Source of the DNA: Grifola frondosa
Taxonomy: Eukaryota; Basidiomycota; Agaricomycetes; Polyporales; Grifolaceae
Reading direction: 5' to 3'
Assembly (NCBI GenBank): GCA_001683735.1
Contig: LUGG01000043.1
Span: 186,001-250,000, forward strand
DNA: 64,000 nucleotides
The translations under genes were made by a program, and so were the position numbers. Numbering within the stretch: the first letter of the stretch is position 1; each line of letters opens with the position of its first letter. Positions 36,932 to 49,993 of this stretch are shown in pieces. The notes under the pieces are model-generated. The model did no database searches, was not told the DNA's origin, and was given only the letters and a program-made list of their open reading frames with translations.

Positions 36932-38612
36932 ATGACAGATACATCTGCGACGCCTGTAGCATTGTTGTGCGTGATGCAATCTGATCGTCGATCAGGGGAA
37001 TGAATGCACTGACATTGAGCGACCTCGAACTATAGAGCGGGACCTCAGGTTATTAGGTTCCCCCACACTCGAATAGCGCATGCGGGACTTACTGTGTTCT
37101 ACAGCTACTTGGGCTGTTCTTCAACTGGGCACTTCAAGGTGTACTATCGGTCCAAGTCTGTTAGTGATAATGTATCTACGATATCGTTGTGGTTCTGACC
37201 TCCATGAACGTAGACATCTACTACCTCTGCTTCCCTAAAGATTCTGTAGAAATCAAGTGTCTAGGTCAGCTCCCTTCCCGTCGTCGCGTCTTCCCTCCTG
37301 ATGCCCATCCTGAGACAGTCTACGGCGTCCTCATCTACGAGTGGGTGCAAACGGGGCTCTCAACGGACTTCGCGTTCGACAACTATGTATACGGCTATGG
37401 CGACCTCCACGCGCTCACTGCGTTCCACAATACATGGTTCAGCGTCACTATCATGTGTGCTATCATCTCCGCGGTCGTGCAGATGTACTTTGCGTGGCGG
37501 ATATGGATCCTTGCGCGCTCACATCTGCTCGTGGCAGTCATCATATTTGTGCGTTTTGCATTTTTTCCACACTGTGAGGTGTATGCTGATGCGTTGAATG
37601 AGGCAGTTGTCACTGGGCCAGATGTCAGTGGGGATCGTAGGCGGCAGCATGGCATGCACAGCATTTGACGTCAATTCTATCCTCTATTCTGATTTGCTAT
37701 GTTGTCTTAGCTTAAGACAGTCGATCCTTCAGCAGCGCAAGCATCACAAGTAACGCCTGTTGTCGGAGTTAGTGAGCAGTCGCGTGGCTATAGTTCTCCT
37801 CTGACATGAGCACAATAGTCTTGGCTTGCAGGTGCAGCGTTAGTCGACGTTGTCATTGCTGTCTCTATGACAATTTTAGTGAGTATTCGACAATGAGTTG
37901 AAACAGTGTGGTATCGTACTGACGGCTGAGAATCTAGCTACTGAGAGCAAAGACCGGACTTCCGGATTCCGACAGCTTAATTAACCGCCTTGTTCGTCTC
38001 GTCCTAGAAACGGGCACTTTGACTGGTACGTTCTACACTCTTTCTGCTGTAGGATTGTCATAAATCGATCTGTCCATACAGCGACAGTCGCGATTGCAGA
38101 TGTCGTACTCTTCACCTCACTCCCAGTAAGCCTTCTGCCATTCATCACAACCCGTCGAATCTGACATAACCACAGTCCACCCTCCTCCATGAGTGCCCGT
38201 GAGTACCTCCACACAACTATCCCACAACGCCAATGACGCGTCCCCTAGAGCGCTCGTCCTGCCGAAGCTGTACACCAACACGCTGGTCGCGAGCCTCAAC
38301 AACCGCGCCTTCATGGCGCGCTCGAATGTCATCGACACGACGCCGTCGCGCCGGTTAGGGAGCCGCGGCTCGTTCGGCGGGTTCGGCGTGGAGAGCCACG
38401 GGGAGTTCGTCGCGAGGCCCATGCATGTCGACGTGCTGCAGGAGACGTTCGTCTCGCGCGACATCGTCCTCCAGGACCGCCAGGTGAGCATCCTACCAGC
38501 CCGGCCCCGCTGCTACTGAAATAAAGGTGTATTTCAATTTCAGAAGCGAGGAGGGCTGAAGCGCTCGGTCTCCGCCGAGAGCGTAAAGATGACAGCAGAC
38601 AACGTCGTATAG
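36932..38612 (+). CDS. DUF6534 family multi-pass membrane protein
   Basis: DUF6534 proteins are integral membrane proteins of unknown function that are very numerous in Agaricomycetes. The firm part begins at 37105 with LLGLFFNWALQGVLSVQV, joined across an intron to YIYYLCFPKD. It continues with FHNTWFSVTIMCAIISAVVQ and MYFAWRIWILARSH, QLSLGQMSVGIVGG, ALVDVVIAVSMTILLLRAKT, a RLVRLVLETGTLTATVAIAD helix, and the family hallmark PALVLPKLYTNTLVASLNNR. It has a cytoplasmic Ser/Arg-rich tail and stop 38610-38612. About seven hydrophobic helices are visible. The proposed first exon (ATG 36932) joins in phase to 37105 through a weak gtgatg donor, so the start is tentative. No frameshifts were seen. 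It may be a receptor- or transporter-like partner of the nearby metabolic genes, but nothing in the sequence proves it. Confidence 0.8.
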
Positions 38613-40332
38613 TGATGCGGACTTGAACTTCTTTGCTTGTTGTTTTGTGTACTAGTGGATGTATGTGGCCTTTCACTATGTTGTCATCCTTAGCTACGTG
38701 TACAATATGACTGTCTCCGCGTCTCACTGGAATATATGAAACTAATACTCAGATTCATTCCCTCGTCCCAGGCTTCTGCACAATAAGTGCGAAGATATAA
38801 TCTCCAGTGCCACATGAAGCAACTGGTTTGCGACCCAAAGACCCAACAAAAGACGGTGATGCCAACTGCGGACGATCCACCAGACTCTCCGAGTGACGTG
38901 AGCGCGAAGTGTAGATTCCGTAACCTCTGTCAGCCAAATACCGCTTTTGTCATTCACAGAAACCCATGCACATAAGCGGGCAGCCCACCTGCTCGATTCC
39001 TTGCAGTGGCGAAGTCATGCGAGTGCGGTTCGAGCGATTCTTTACTCGGTGTACGGAATGCCGTACGTGCATCCCGCGTACATCGCCAGAAGAGCGAACG
39101 TTAGGATCTGAAGCAGCACCAGATCGCATCCGAACTGAGACTCCGGCTGCCGACACCACATCATCATGGTCGCACACTAGTAGCACAGAGAGGTCCTGAT
39201 ATCTATCAAAGTTGGAGCATCCTCTGTGACGCTTCTCTTCGGTGAGTGATGGACGACGAGAAGGACAGGACGATAATAATGAACACACCCTTGATGTCCA
39301 TCAAATCAAAGACCACAGCAATGGTGATTTAATAACCCCATGACAGGAGTTCTAATGCGCCACGAACTGGGATCTGTGTATGCATCCTGCGCGAGGAAGG
39401 CCGACATCCCGACTCCCAGGTGCGATCCTGAAGGAGCCAAAGTTCTCATGGACGTCTTCGTAGAGTTTAGATGCTTCGTAGGCAGGACGCATTAATCAGG
39501 CGAATAAGAGAATAGCTCCATAGCGTGGAATCCACTTTCCAGCGTAACTCTCTTCGCAGTTTCTGATTGTAGAGAGTTGCGGGAGAAGAGCGGAGCGTTG
39601 ATGAGCATAGAACTGAGGAGCCACGGAGAAATTCCAGAGCCTTCATGAGAGAGAGAGAGATTCACACAACTTAAGTTTGTAGACGAGGGTCAAGTATTTG
39701 CGAGTTGGAGGTTACTAGTACCTTCGTGGCGTTCAACGACGTGGCTGATTACCAAATTTGGTAGTGCTGAAAACACAGGCCTTCATTCATGAGCGCTCAC
39801 ACCGTATGCTGCAGATGTCCATCCGTACTTTTCCCGTATGGATTCTCATGGGAAGAGACTTACTATTCATAGGTGTGGCTGAGAATACAGAATGTTTGGG
39901 CTGTCTGCCCAGAAGATCATCCGTCCACGCCGGAGCAAACTTTGGCAGCCTGGAGCAACGCAACAGAACTGCCGCATAACCAATATATATATATCACCGA
40001 TGTCGACGTTTCTCTATTTAGCTAGTCACTGTTGGTCGGCGGACGCTATGTTAGTAATTTTGTGTGATTACTTCGCATGGGTGCGCAGCTGAATCTGAGA
40101 AGAATCAGATATCTGTCGTGGTCGCGCCGGCGACACACATGCTTCCTCGTCTTCCTTCCATTCGCCGTCGGTGGCCTGGATGACGATGATGCTGAACCTT
40201 GTCTTCCAGCGCCCAGAACAGCACGGTCCGACGCATTCAGATGGCTGCTCGGACTTCGACGATGCCGCGCATCCACATCTCTGATAAAGCCTGCTCCGAG
40301 CCTGCCGCTCACCCTCAAACTCATCGAACGCA
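38613..40332. other. Intergenic, with a short (GA)n run
   Basis: (GA)n at 39646-39660. No gene recognised. Confidence 0.5.
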
Positions 40333-43300
40333 ATGGAGCAAAAGTTGGCAAGCGTGAACGATATCGCCGGAAAGACCTTTGACTTCGTTGTCATCGGTGA
40401 GTCCGCAGCCTTCACTTGATACTCCCATACACAGATCCCTCACGCCGTTGCATCTGGTATCCAGGAGGCGGGGTATGTGCCAAAACCATTCGTCTCTAGT
40501 TAGCTCTCATCGTTGTATAGACCGCTGGACTGGTTGTCGCTGCACGATTGACAGAGAACCCAATGTTTCCGTGGCTGTCCTCGAAGCCGGGAAGGCCCAC
40601 TTCAATGACCCTCTCATCCGTACGCATTGCCATCATTACCGTCGGGGCTCATTGAAGCTCATTATTGTTGTACAGTTGCCCCCGATGGCTGGATGAAGCA
40701 AGTGCTGAACCCAGAGTACGATTGGGTGTTCCGCACCGTCCCTCAAAAGAGGGCGGAGAACACCCTCACCAGCCCCGACGGTTTGGGAACTCCTAGCTTC
40801 GCCTGGAGTCGGTGTGTTGCTTCTATGCATCGCCGTATGATGTGAATTCTTACGGTACCATCATGCGATCCAGTGGAAAAGGCTTGGGCGGCAGTTCTGC
40901 TATAAACTTCCTCGCATGGACGAGACCACAGCGCGAGGAGGTCGACGGTAGGCTACCATCCTTCTCCGCAATACAAGCAGGCTGACCAGTATGTAGCCTT
41001 GGAGGCACTTGGGAATCCCGGTTGGAACTGGGAGCGCTTCCACAAGGCCTCCAAGAAATCTGAGAAGTAATCGAGTCCATATATGCGCACCTATTCGCTC
41101 TGACAATGTTTCAGATTCTGCGCACCGGCCCCTTCCACGCATGAATATCGCGAATTTGGAATTCGGAGTCGGTTGGTCATGACGGTGTGTTGATCGGGTG
41201 ACTATATGCGTCATATTGAATATCTTGCGATAGGCCCAATTCCCGTGTCTTTCGCGCGCACGAGCTCTGGAGTCGAATTTCCGCTCCAGAAGGTATGTCA
41301 GCCGTGTATATGCGCTTGCTTTATGCTCATTGTATCATAGAGTCTGGGTCAACATGGTGTGGAGACGATCAATGACGGCGTACGTACTGTTTTTTATCCA
41401 CCTTAGTCGCTAGCTCATATACAATCATCTGCTCTACAGTTGAGCGGCCAGGTGAGTCTCTTCTCCGCCCTCTTCCCCATAGTACACATCTTCACGCCTG
41501 TCGTAAGATCTCGGGCACCTGGAAATCCGTCTCCATCGTGAACCCGACCACCGGCACGCGGAGCTATGCCGTAACGGTAAGACTTGGAGTACCTGTTCCG
41601 CATGAATGAACACATAACTCACTCACTATGGGGCGGTAATCAGGGCTATCTCCAGCCCGCGCTCGACCGCCCCAACCTGAAAGTCCTCCCGGAAGCGTAT
41701 GTCACCAAGATCCTTACCTCCACGGAGGGCCCCAATGCAGAGGTCGTCGCACACGGCGTCGAGTTCGAGCACGGCGGCGCAACGCACCAGGTGCATGCCG
41801 CCAAGGAGGTCGTCCTCTCCGCAGGGTGAGCGCTTCCCGCCAAACGAGTATGCTCAGCGCTGATGGAGCTGTGACAGCGCAATCAAGTCGCCGCAGATCC
41901 TGGAGCTGAGCGGGATTGGGGACCGCGCGATCTTGGAGCCACTGGGAATAACAGTGAAGAGGCACCTCCGACGGTCGGCGCGAACGTCCAGGACCACCTC
42001 ATTCTCACCGCATTCGTCTTCGGTAGGCTGACTTACGCTTCTCAATTCCTGATGCATCGGTGACTGATCTGTCTCAGAGATGCGCATGGGCAACGAGATC
42101 ATCACGAGTGACACCATTCGCGACCCTAAGTTCCAGTCCAAGCTGCGCGAGGCTTAGTGCGCCATTCCCTCTCCTCCCACCCGTACTGACAGGTTTGATA
42201 CCCGCAGTGGCGATGTCGGCGGTCCGCTCGCGCTTGTGATGACCGGCCTGACCTTTCTGCCAATCCAGAGCTTCTCCGAGCGCGCGGCGGCGCTCATCCA
42301 GGCGCAGACAGAGAAATTCGCGCGCGAGGCGGAGACGTACCCTCCGGGGCTGAAGGAGCAGTACGCGGTGCAGCTGGAGATGCTCAAGAAGGAGAACGTG
42401 CCGGACATCGAAGTCGTCGTGTTCCCGTTCTCGTTGAAGCCCGATGGTGCGATGCTCCGTTTCTTTGCTGTTGCAGTGGCTCATCGCTGCTTCAGATTCG
42501 GGCAGGCCGTTTGTGGGGTTGCTCCCGTCTATCGGGCACCCCTTCTCTCGCGGGACCATCGTGCGTGCTTCCGCCTTGAGCGTGTATCACAGGGATGCTA
42601 ACTTGGTGCTCTAGCATGTAGCGTCTGCAGACCCGAAAGCGCAGCCTGAGATCGAGCCGAACTATCTCGCGGAGCAGATCGACCTGGAAACCCTCGTCGA
42701 CGCGTTCAAGTTCCTTCGGAAGGTCACTGACACGGACCCGTTCAAGAGCCTTTCTGTTACGGAGCTCCTCCCTGGGCCCAGTGTCGCGACGGATGATCAG
42801 ATCCGCGGTTCGTGGTTACTGCTAAGCTGAGATGGTGCTGTTGCGCTCATATATGTGCGGTTTGGGACACAGAGTTCATAAGCAAGAACTTGTCGACGAC
42901 GTGGCGTGAGTGTCGATAACATGCTCGTTTCCTACATCGCTAGGCTAACTTCAACGCCCACTTCTCTAGATACGTGTGGGAGCTGCTCGATGCTCCCTGA
43001 AGACAAGGGTGGCGTGGTAGACCCCAAACTCAAGGTGAGCCGGTCTACACGCATGACTTCTGCTTGCTGGCTGATGACAGGCATCCTCAGGTCTACGGCA
43101 CTAAGAACATCCGTGTTGTCGATCTCTCGATTCTGTCGGTGTTGACTGTTGTCCACACTCAAGGTATGTGCGCTCCGTTTTACCAACCTTTGGGCTGAGA
43201 TTTGATCAACGGATCGCAGCCACTACATACGGGATCGCCGAACAAGGTGCGTTTGGTGAGCTCTGTTCAGGGATCTGTGCTGATATCTTTGAATGGTTCA

Positions 43301-43336
43301 GCGGCCGACATTATCAAAGCTGACTACGGTCTGTAA
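40333..43336 (+). CDS. GMC oxidoreductase (aryl-alcohol oxidase / choline-dehydrogenase-like), FAD-dependent
   Basis: The N-terminal FAD loop is FDFVVIGGGTAGLVVAARL, assembled over three exons. GKGLGGSSAINFLAWTRPQR and NPGWNWERFHKASKKSEK follow (40870-41065). Later blocks are VLSAGAIKSPQILELSGIGD (the GMC signature 2 region, about 41813-41925), VQDHLI, PDIEVVVFPFSLKPD, and the C-terminal catalytic block WHTCGSCSMLPEDKGGVVDP (His near 42936/42970). VYGTKNIRVVDLSILSVL, TTYGIAEQ and the stop at 43334-43336 complete it. The family oxidises alcohols, often giving H2O2 or passing electrons to quinones. No clear signal peptide is visible, unlike secreted aryl-alcohol oxidases, so it may be intracellular. 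Single bases are missing near 40557-40562 (before NVSVAVLEAG) and 41967-41969 (before PTVGANVQDH), both in C runs. Its position beside the PKS fits a role in oxidising the product (inference). Confidence 0.88.
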
Positions 43337-44088
43337 GGTGTCCATCTGCTTAGTGCGATCCGTTTCCTGGAGTTGTTTCTACCATGCTTCGCTGTATGAT
43401 GTACGATATGCGGAATACGAGGGACATCGTAACAGCATGTATGAAGATGGGGAATTTGAACTAAATGTCCGCGTTTCATACGTGCGCCGTCGAGAATGTG
43501 TAGGCGATTTGCGACGGAGAACACTGAGTTTTAGCCATTTTCGGACGCTCACAATGGTGTGTTGACTTGGAATGATAATAGTGTGCTGGCTCATAGTACG
43601 TACTCAAAGCGCTTGGACGATATCGATGTTGACAGAACTCTGTTGTATAGCCTGTCTGACTGGCTGCAACTGTGGCTGGCTAACGCGTGTATGAACACGA
43701 AGTGTTCTTTCTTTTAGTTTGCTACGGAACATGGCCAACGGAAACCCTCTCGTGGTCTTCTCATTAAATTGGCCGCGGCTCGCGCTTTGTTCCAGATCTT
43801 TGAACAACTCACTGGAGATCTAGCCCAATTGTGAATTCATTTTCTCAATTTGACCAAACGCTGGACATGGAGTCCCAAGTTTATCCGATTGGCAAGTACT
43901 ACAGTGCTTCTACCTTGCATACAATGCATGATCGCCTCATGGCGAGAGACCTCGCTTATAGTACGTCCACGTATTTAAGGGAGGAGAGAGATACGCAAAT
44001 ATCCCCATCTCTACTGCCCCAACGCTTGGTTCGTCCTCTCTTCTGTCACTTGTATTGCCCGCCTCACATAGCTGTTCTAGATTCAGTG
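43337..44088. other. Intergenic and promoter of the cyanovirin gene
   Basis: The only feature is a TATA-like TATTTAAG at 43972-43979, about 115 bases before the next ATG. Confidence 0.45.
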
Positions 44089-44608
44089 ATGGCATTTCAG
44101 CTCACGTCCAGGTCAATTGAGATGCGAGGAAGTATCTTAACTGCGGAATGTCTCACCATGGACGGCTCGTGGAAATCGTCCTCTATCGATCTCAACCACT
44201 ACCTCGGCAACATCGATGGGTCTTTTAACGCGGACTTCACGAATTTCTACGCCACCGCGGCTTCCGTGTGTGTGACAGGCAGTGTTCTTACTGCATATCT
44301 CCTGCGCTGCGACGGCACTTACAAGCCAGCGGCTTTCGAGCTTAGTGGCTACGTTGCGAACATGAATGGTCAACTCCAATTCCACAAGCCGTGCGTTGAT
44401 CCAGGACGATACTTGCGTGATGCTGATCTGTTTGCAGGCACGGATTTCCTCAGATCTATGGTACAGTGAACGTCAATATTGTCAATATCTCGATCGTGTC
44501 GGCATCGGCTACTGTTCATGACTCTCAAAGTACGCTCTGTCCTTGCTATCAGTGCACTATAGACTGAATCAATCCCTCGCAGCTACGACGTACCAGATCA
44601 CCGATTAA
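44089..44608 (+). CDS. Cyanovirin-N homology (CVNH) lectin with a C-terminal extension matching the GMC oxidoreductase tail
   Basis: Residues 1-100 or so form two CVNH half-repeats: MAFQLTSRSIEMRGSILTAE with LDLNHYLGNIDGSF-like SIDLNHYLGNIDGSFNADFT, and ASVCVTGSVLTAYLLRCDGT with AFELSGYVANMNGQLQFHKP. CVNH proteins are small, usually cytosolic, mannose-binding lectins and normally end at about this point. An intron at 44391-44437 (47 bases, gtgcgt...gcag) joins in phase to HGFPQIYGTVNVNIVNISIV, and a second intron at 44530-44582 joins to TTTYQITD, stop 44606-44608. This tail aligns with the GMC C terminus (VYGTKNIRVVDLSILSVL ... ATTYGIAEQ), and its internal intron sits at the same codon. If the first intron were not spliced, the lectin would end with a different 22-residue tail at 44467-44469. 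Confidence 0.8.
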
Positions 44609-45228
44609 AGTCTGTTTTCCTTGTGCTGTATGAAATTATCAATGAAATTGTGGTAATGTTTCTGGATGCGGCGGACTTTATCGAAGCTACAACGCCCTGT
44701 GAGCTATTTCGGTGTGTAATCTGGATTTGCTTGATTACTGGGTGGAGTTGTATATCATATACGATGTTTTGGATCCGAAGCGGATGCGTCCTGTATAATG
44801 ATGATCTTGGTAGACCAGATGGAGGAACCGCCCAAAAGAGATAAACATCGTGCCGTACGGATGGTGACGCTGTAAATGTTTCCTGATATGGTGGATATCA
44901 GTAAGAGGTTGGGCTGAGGGAATGTAGAAATAGTGAGACTATATATGCACACACGCGTGGCTTCATCTCTTTCTAATACTAGTAGCTCGTGACGACGTGG
45001 TATGAAGGCAACGGGCACCACAATCTTGAGTGTCGAGATTCGAAGACGTGATTATACGCAGCTCGATAAAGAGTACCAGCACAACGCATCACAATCCCCT
45101 GTTGTAATCTTACATACCGATTTCTAGCACACATACGACGGAAGGCTCCTCATCAACGTAATCGTACATCTCAATTGAATCCTTGAGCTTTGTATCACCT
45201 GCCGCAGATTTGAGAATTCAGGAATTCA
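44609..45228. other. Intergenic
   Basis: No gene recognised. Confidence 0.5.
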
Positions 45229-47611
45229 TTATTCTCCAGGGAAAATGTCTCCTAAAGAAAATACGTCGGTATTATTAATATCATCGACAGCATTGTGGCT
45301 AGCCAGTGCATCACAGCACCTTGCGAGTAACCACCAAGCTTGCCGTGCGTAATGTGGTGATGAATTTGGAATGCACCACGGATGGAAGGCATAGTCATTG
45401 TCAGGCGCAGTGACTGGCGTAGATGATACAGCCACTTTGAGGGATGGCACGTCTTCCAGCGCAACCTCAGAGCCATCAACCTGCTGTTGGTCAGTAAACT
45501 TCAGAATGAGATCATATGAGTATGTACCAGCTGGCAACGCCAATGGAGGTGAGTATTGAGGTAGGTAGTAATGAACCCAACGTCATTGAGGTCCAGCTGC
45601 CGATCCACCAGGGCACCTAGCTGTACATGAACATTGTCGTTCTACTGTTACAAAAGATATTGGCTTACCTGTAAGTGGAACCTCTCCGGTAATAGTAACA
45701 CCAGCTGCTTCGCCCTCGTTGCAGTTGTCGCAGCCGCGGCCATTGTTCCTAAAGTTCCCAACACTTCCTACCAGTTCTGGCGCAGTATGCCAATCGTTGA
45801 GCGGAACGTTCTCGGAGAGAAACACGTGAACATAACCAGACGTAGGAAGCTCGATTTTTTGAGTACGATGGTAGCGATCCAGTCACGATAATGGTCTATT
45901 TGGGGAACTGAAGGACGTCTTGTGAAGGGGAGATTCACATCTGGCAAGTCACAATATTGATCAGAGGCATCAACAAAATCGGATCGGTCGCGGGAATGCC
46001 ACCAAAACGTACGTTCATTTCCGGCGTTGTCCGCTCGAAGCGGCTCTGCGACTGTATCCTTCGCTTGTTCGACAGTGCTCTCCCCTGGGCCGGCGAGTAT
46101 TCCGATTCTTCCACGTCCCCAACCAGTGGGACGGGGACCGTACAGTTTATTGATTGCATGCGTGACCTGTCTCTGCAGTTCTTCGGGACTCATTCTGGCG
46201 GCACCCTTAAGCTCGGGATATGTGTGACCAAAGCGAGTGACATGACGTGAACCTGCAGAACTCCAAAAGGGAGCGACAGCCGAGCGGAAGGGTGTCAAGT
46301 CTGTGTTGGCGTCTACGGTAGTCTGGGGCGGAATAGTTGCACTACCTATGCCGGAGCCGCCAGGGACAACATAGATTGTCGGGTTGAGGACCTGCCATAG
46401 CGCCAAGTAACGGTCCACCTTTGAAAAGTCTCAGCGCAAAGAAAGTAATTCAGTGATTCGGACCGCACATTACAGTGATGCAGAAAGAAGATAGGGTCCA
46501 TCCCTGGACAACGGCATATTACCTCAATGGGAATATAATCTCTATACGCTGGACAACATACCTGCTGTACCAACGTTACCCATATGCCCCGCACCGCCGA
46601 TCTTGTCATGCACAATATCATGAACCGATTCAAGACTATCACCCGATGAAGTGTGATGGAAAATCTTTCCCAGTTATGCATGTAGGCTAGTATGTTTAAA
46701 CCCGATCGCGAAGCATGAGCGCAACGCCACCGATCTCCCTATGTGGAGGTGTTATCAGTCTCCTTAGAGCTCTAGTAAGTGCCACGTACGTACCCTTGGA
46801 CTCTCTCGGGCTGGCTGTGTGCATCAGCTTTGTCCGACGAAGGATGTCGCAGGGTCTGCGGCCAATGGCCAAATTTCTCGCCCGCCTCTCCCCAGACTGT
46901 ACTGTCAAAAGGATGAAACTTGTAGCTCAGGAGAGGGTTTGAAATTTGTGTGCGGGTGCCGCTTGGCGCGCTGATGACGCTAACAAACTTCATTGTGTTC
47001 AGAATAGCTGGTATCTTGGCATTAGCTGCCCAATCCAGTAGCTTGGTGCAAATCAGCGCAAGTTACAAATGTCTTCAGAACAAACTTACGGTTGCCGGAA
47101 GCGCTTCGCTGCATCTCCATATTTCTTTTGAGTTTGGGATCGGTGTACGAAGCAGCGATGTGCACTGCTTCCTCGTATAGCACTTGCTGAAAAGAGGCTC
47201 AGCATTTTTAGGGTGTCAATAGTTGCTTGCATTCACCTACCTCTATGAGGGCCACATAAGGGCGGTGCCATGTGGGAAAAATAACGCTGCCATGGGTGCA
47301 GTACCCAGGGAACCTGTGGTCCTTGGCAGGGTTGACGCCATTCCAAGGGGTATATGGCAATCCGTGAATGCCTACGTTATTTAGTCCATCGTTTATAGGA
47401 CTTATGGACTCAATTTACCTCCGACTTGGTACGCGCTGGTGACTTCGTTCTGATCAGCATTCTGAACGTTGGTCAGGGCAAGAAGGTATATATTGAGCAT
47501 ATCCTCGTCCTTGATGAAGTCGTTGATCTCGAGGCGAAATGGCGGGTCATCGAGGATACCAGGAGGGGGGGAATCGATACCGGTGAGGATATAGGGCTTG
47601 GATGTCGCCAT
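45229..47611 (-). CDS. Tyrosinase / polyphenol oxidase (type 3 copper)
   Basis: The enzyme oxidises phenols and diphenols to o-quinones, for example in melanin formation. ATG 47611 gives [18 protein letters not shown] and [11 protein letters not shown]. The CuA site has [15 protein letters not shown] (about 47365), CTHG (the Cys-x-His thioether pair) and [10 protein letters not shown]. The CuB site has [16 protein letters not shown] (about 46620) and [20 protein letters not shown] across an intron (about 46480-46400). All six copper His can be identified. The C-terminal part has [39 protein letters not shown] and [20 protein letters not shown]. It ends [10 protein letters not shown] with stop 45229-45231. 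No signal peptide is visible, as usual for intracellular mushroom-type tyrosinases. A base is missing near 45838-45843, which splits the C-terminal domain between frames; the copper core is unaffected. It is a candidate tailoring enzyme for a nearby aromatic product. Confidence 0.9.
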
Positions 47612-49993
47612 CGCTGGATGGAAGAGATAATATGGGAGTGCAAAAACGAAAGGCTGAAGAGAGGAGGAGTGTGATGCGGCTTTCATAAGGAGTAGGACGA
47701 CTCACCTTTGATATGTTTTGTCCGTGTGTTTGAATAGCAATTGGGCTCCATGCACCGAAGAGACGTGAGCATAGAAGTTCCCCGAAGTGACGCTGCCGCA
47801 CATATGTCTCTCGATCATGTCACCTGTGGAACTGAAGAACACCCCTCCGCGCTGCAAGGTTCATCATCTGCCTGTAGAATGGGACACGAGACCGGAGTGA
47901 CGCCCACTATTGAATGCGCAGTGTGAAGGAACCGTCAACCTTCTCAAAACACGTTGCTTTCATGACGGGCCTATTGTACGCAATTTCATGTCCAGCGAAG
48001 TGGTCTAGACGAAGAGTTGTCAACGAAAGGGTACGAGTCAGTTTAGGCTGAAACTATGATTAAGAAAGAAGAACCTTCGTAAATTGAGCATTGTAAGGCA
48101 CAATAATATAGACGAAACATTTACATCGCTGCATTGAAGCATGAGTTGACACCGCCTAGATCATTCTTTTGGGGAAGATTGTCACAGCTCTAGTCCATTT
48201 TACTGACTCCCATTAACAACGAAAAGCTTCAAACAGAGAGTTTATACGTACTATTTGCCAGCAGCGACGAGAATTCCGCATTGCGCGCTATATAGAAGCT
48301 CCGCGTAGTATAATAGGCACATCTTCCGTGTAAGGAGCATAGCTGACTTGTTCTTGTTATCATCTTCCTTCGGACTTGCAGGTTGACCATATTAATTGAC
48401 CCATGATAGTGTAACTCTAGCGTAACTCAACTCCGCGAATTTGGGGTTGAAAATCTGTTTTCCTCTTTATGAGAAGCCTTTGTAAACATTTGATGTGGAG
48501 CCGTTCAGGCCTTCAGCTTCAAGCTTCAAGCTTCACTGCGGGAAAGCTGAGTGTGAATCTTATAATGGGCCGGACCTTTACTTACGAATCCTGCAGTCGC
48601 AAATCATCCCTTTATGGTCAATTACGTGCAAACTCTAGTAATGTGTGTCGATTCTGGATGAGAACTTGTGGTGTTAGTATTCTCAGGCCGTAATATGCAT
48701 GGACGCCTACCACAGGGTCTCGGCTGAGCTCCGAGGTGGCTATTTTGTGCCAAGATGGTCATCTCTCTTCAAAGTCCATTTGGTTCTCCTTCCTGAAGGA
48801 GGTCCGTGCATATTCATGCTTTGCAACGAAGTCCTTCGATACGTAACGACGTCGTCCAATGCACGTCGACTTGAATGTCACCAGGCAGGAACTGGCAGCA
48901 CAGGCCTGGCAGCACGAGTACTTCATCCCTTCTGCAGTGGTGATATCGATACTACTTGAAGAGGATGAAGGAGCGCCAGAATGTATCACTAGGTTCTCGA
49001 AGTGTAGTCTTCGATGCTTCGGCCTTACGGCATGCACGCACATTCACCAAATTCACGTACTCAAGTGGAAACGACGCTTCCACGCTCCTACGCATATATA
49101 TCAATTCTGGATAGACAACTGGCACAAAAGGCCATATGATCTGCTACAGCACCTTTGCGGCGAGATGCTAGCGCACCTTCTGCTTCTCCAGGCCATGCCG
49201 GGCTCTGTCTCTAGCTCTAGCTCTCCCGGTACGAAGGTCTCGTCTCTAGTCCACGAGAAAGGCGAATCTCAGCGGGATACAGCACCGGCGGCACCGATCC
49301 CTTTATGGCGCCGTCTTATCGTGCTCAGGATTGCGCTGGCAATTGTGGTCGCGCTCGGGGGCTTGGGTTGGGACTTGAGACATCGCAACGACTCGCTGAA
49401 CAAACAATTCTCGGCGAAACAAGGTGTTCATGTATCATTATGATTTGTACGCCTGTGGACGAGACATCGAGATGAGAAGGAAGAGAAATGTTGGGGCAGT
49501 CATCCAACAGGACAAACAAAAATCCTGTAACCGCACACAACGTCAATACATAAGGAATGACCAAAGTGCTCATTGGGACTCACATCGATCCCTTAATCAT
49601 GAAGTGCCGTGCGAAGAGCTCAGGCCCAGTACCCAACGTATTAGAAGGGGATTCGAATCCACTGCTACCTTGGGTTGGCCATCGGGGTATTAGTGCGGCC
49701 ATCGAGATACAAACAATAGTACGTATCACGAGTGAAAAAAATTTCTCCGTTTCGCAAAGGACGTGATAAGCATATTGCATAGGTGCATAGTATGTGACTC
49801 TGTCATAAATGAACTAAATAATATGAACTATAAAAACATGCGAGGGTATAAATGGGCCGGAGTCCTTACACGTGAAAGCTCTATGATACGCGTGACGAAT
49901 ATTATAATGCAGATCCGATAGAGGGTGGCCGAACAACGCAAAATCCACAATTCGAAAGCAACGTAATACAGCGGGAGAGGGCAGGTATCCAGA
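47612..49993. other. Largely gene-free stretch with one doubtful open frame
   Basis: A plus-strand frame at 48859-49443 (ATG possibilities at 48859 and 49195) ends with a Ser-rich segment and one likely membrane helix (LIVLRIALAIVVALGGLGW). It could be the first exon of a membrane protein, but no continuation was found. The rest shows nothing recognisable. Confidence 0.4.

Noticed and set aside
36388..36935. Overlapping open frames upstream of the DUF6534 gene
   Set aside because: No conserved motifs; both strands are open by composition.
48859..49443. 194-residue open frame
   Set aside because: No family signal and no splice-joined continuation, only one possible membrane helix; mentioned in the intergenic entry but not called as a gene.
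49600..49720. A tRNA-like stretch around 'ggattcgaatcc'
   Set aside because: The T-stem does not pair properly on either strand and no matching acceptor or anticodon arm could be built.
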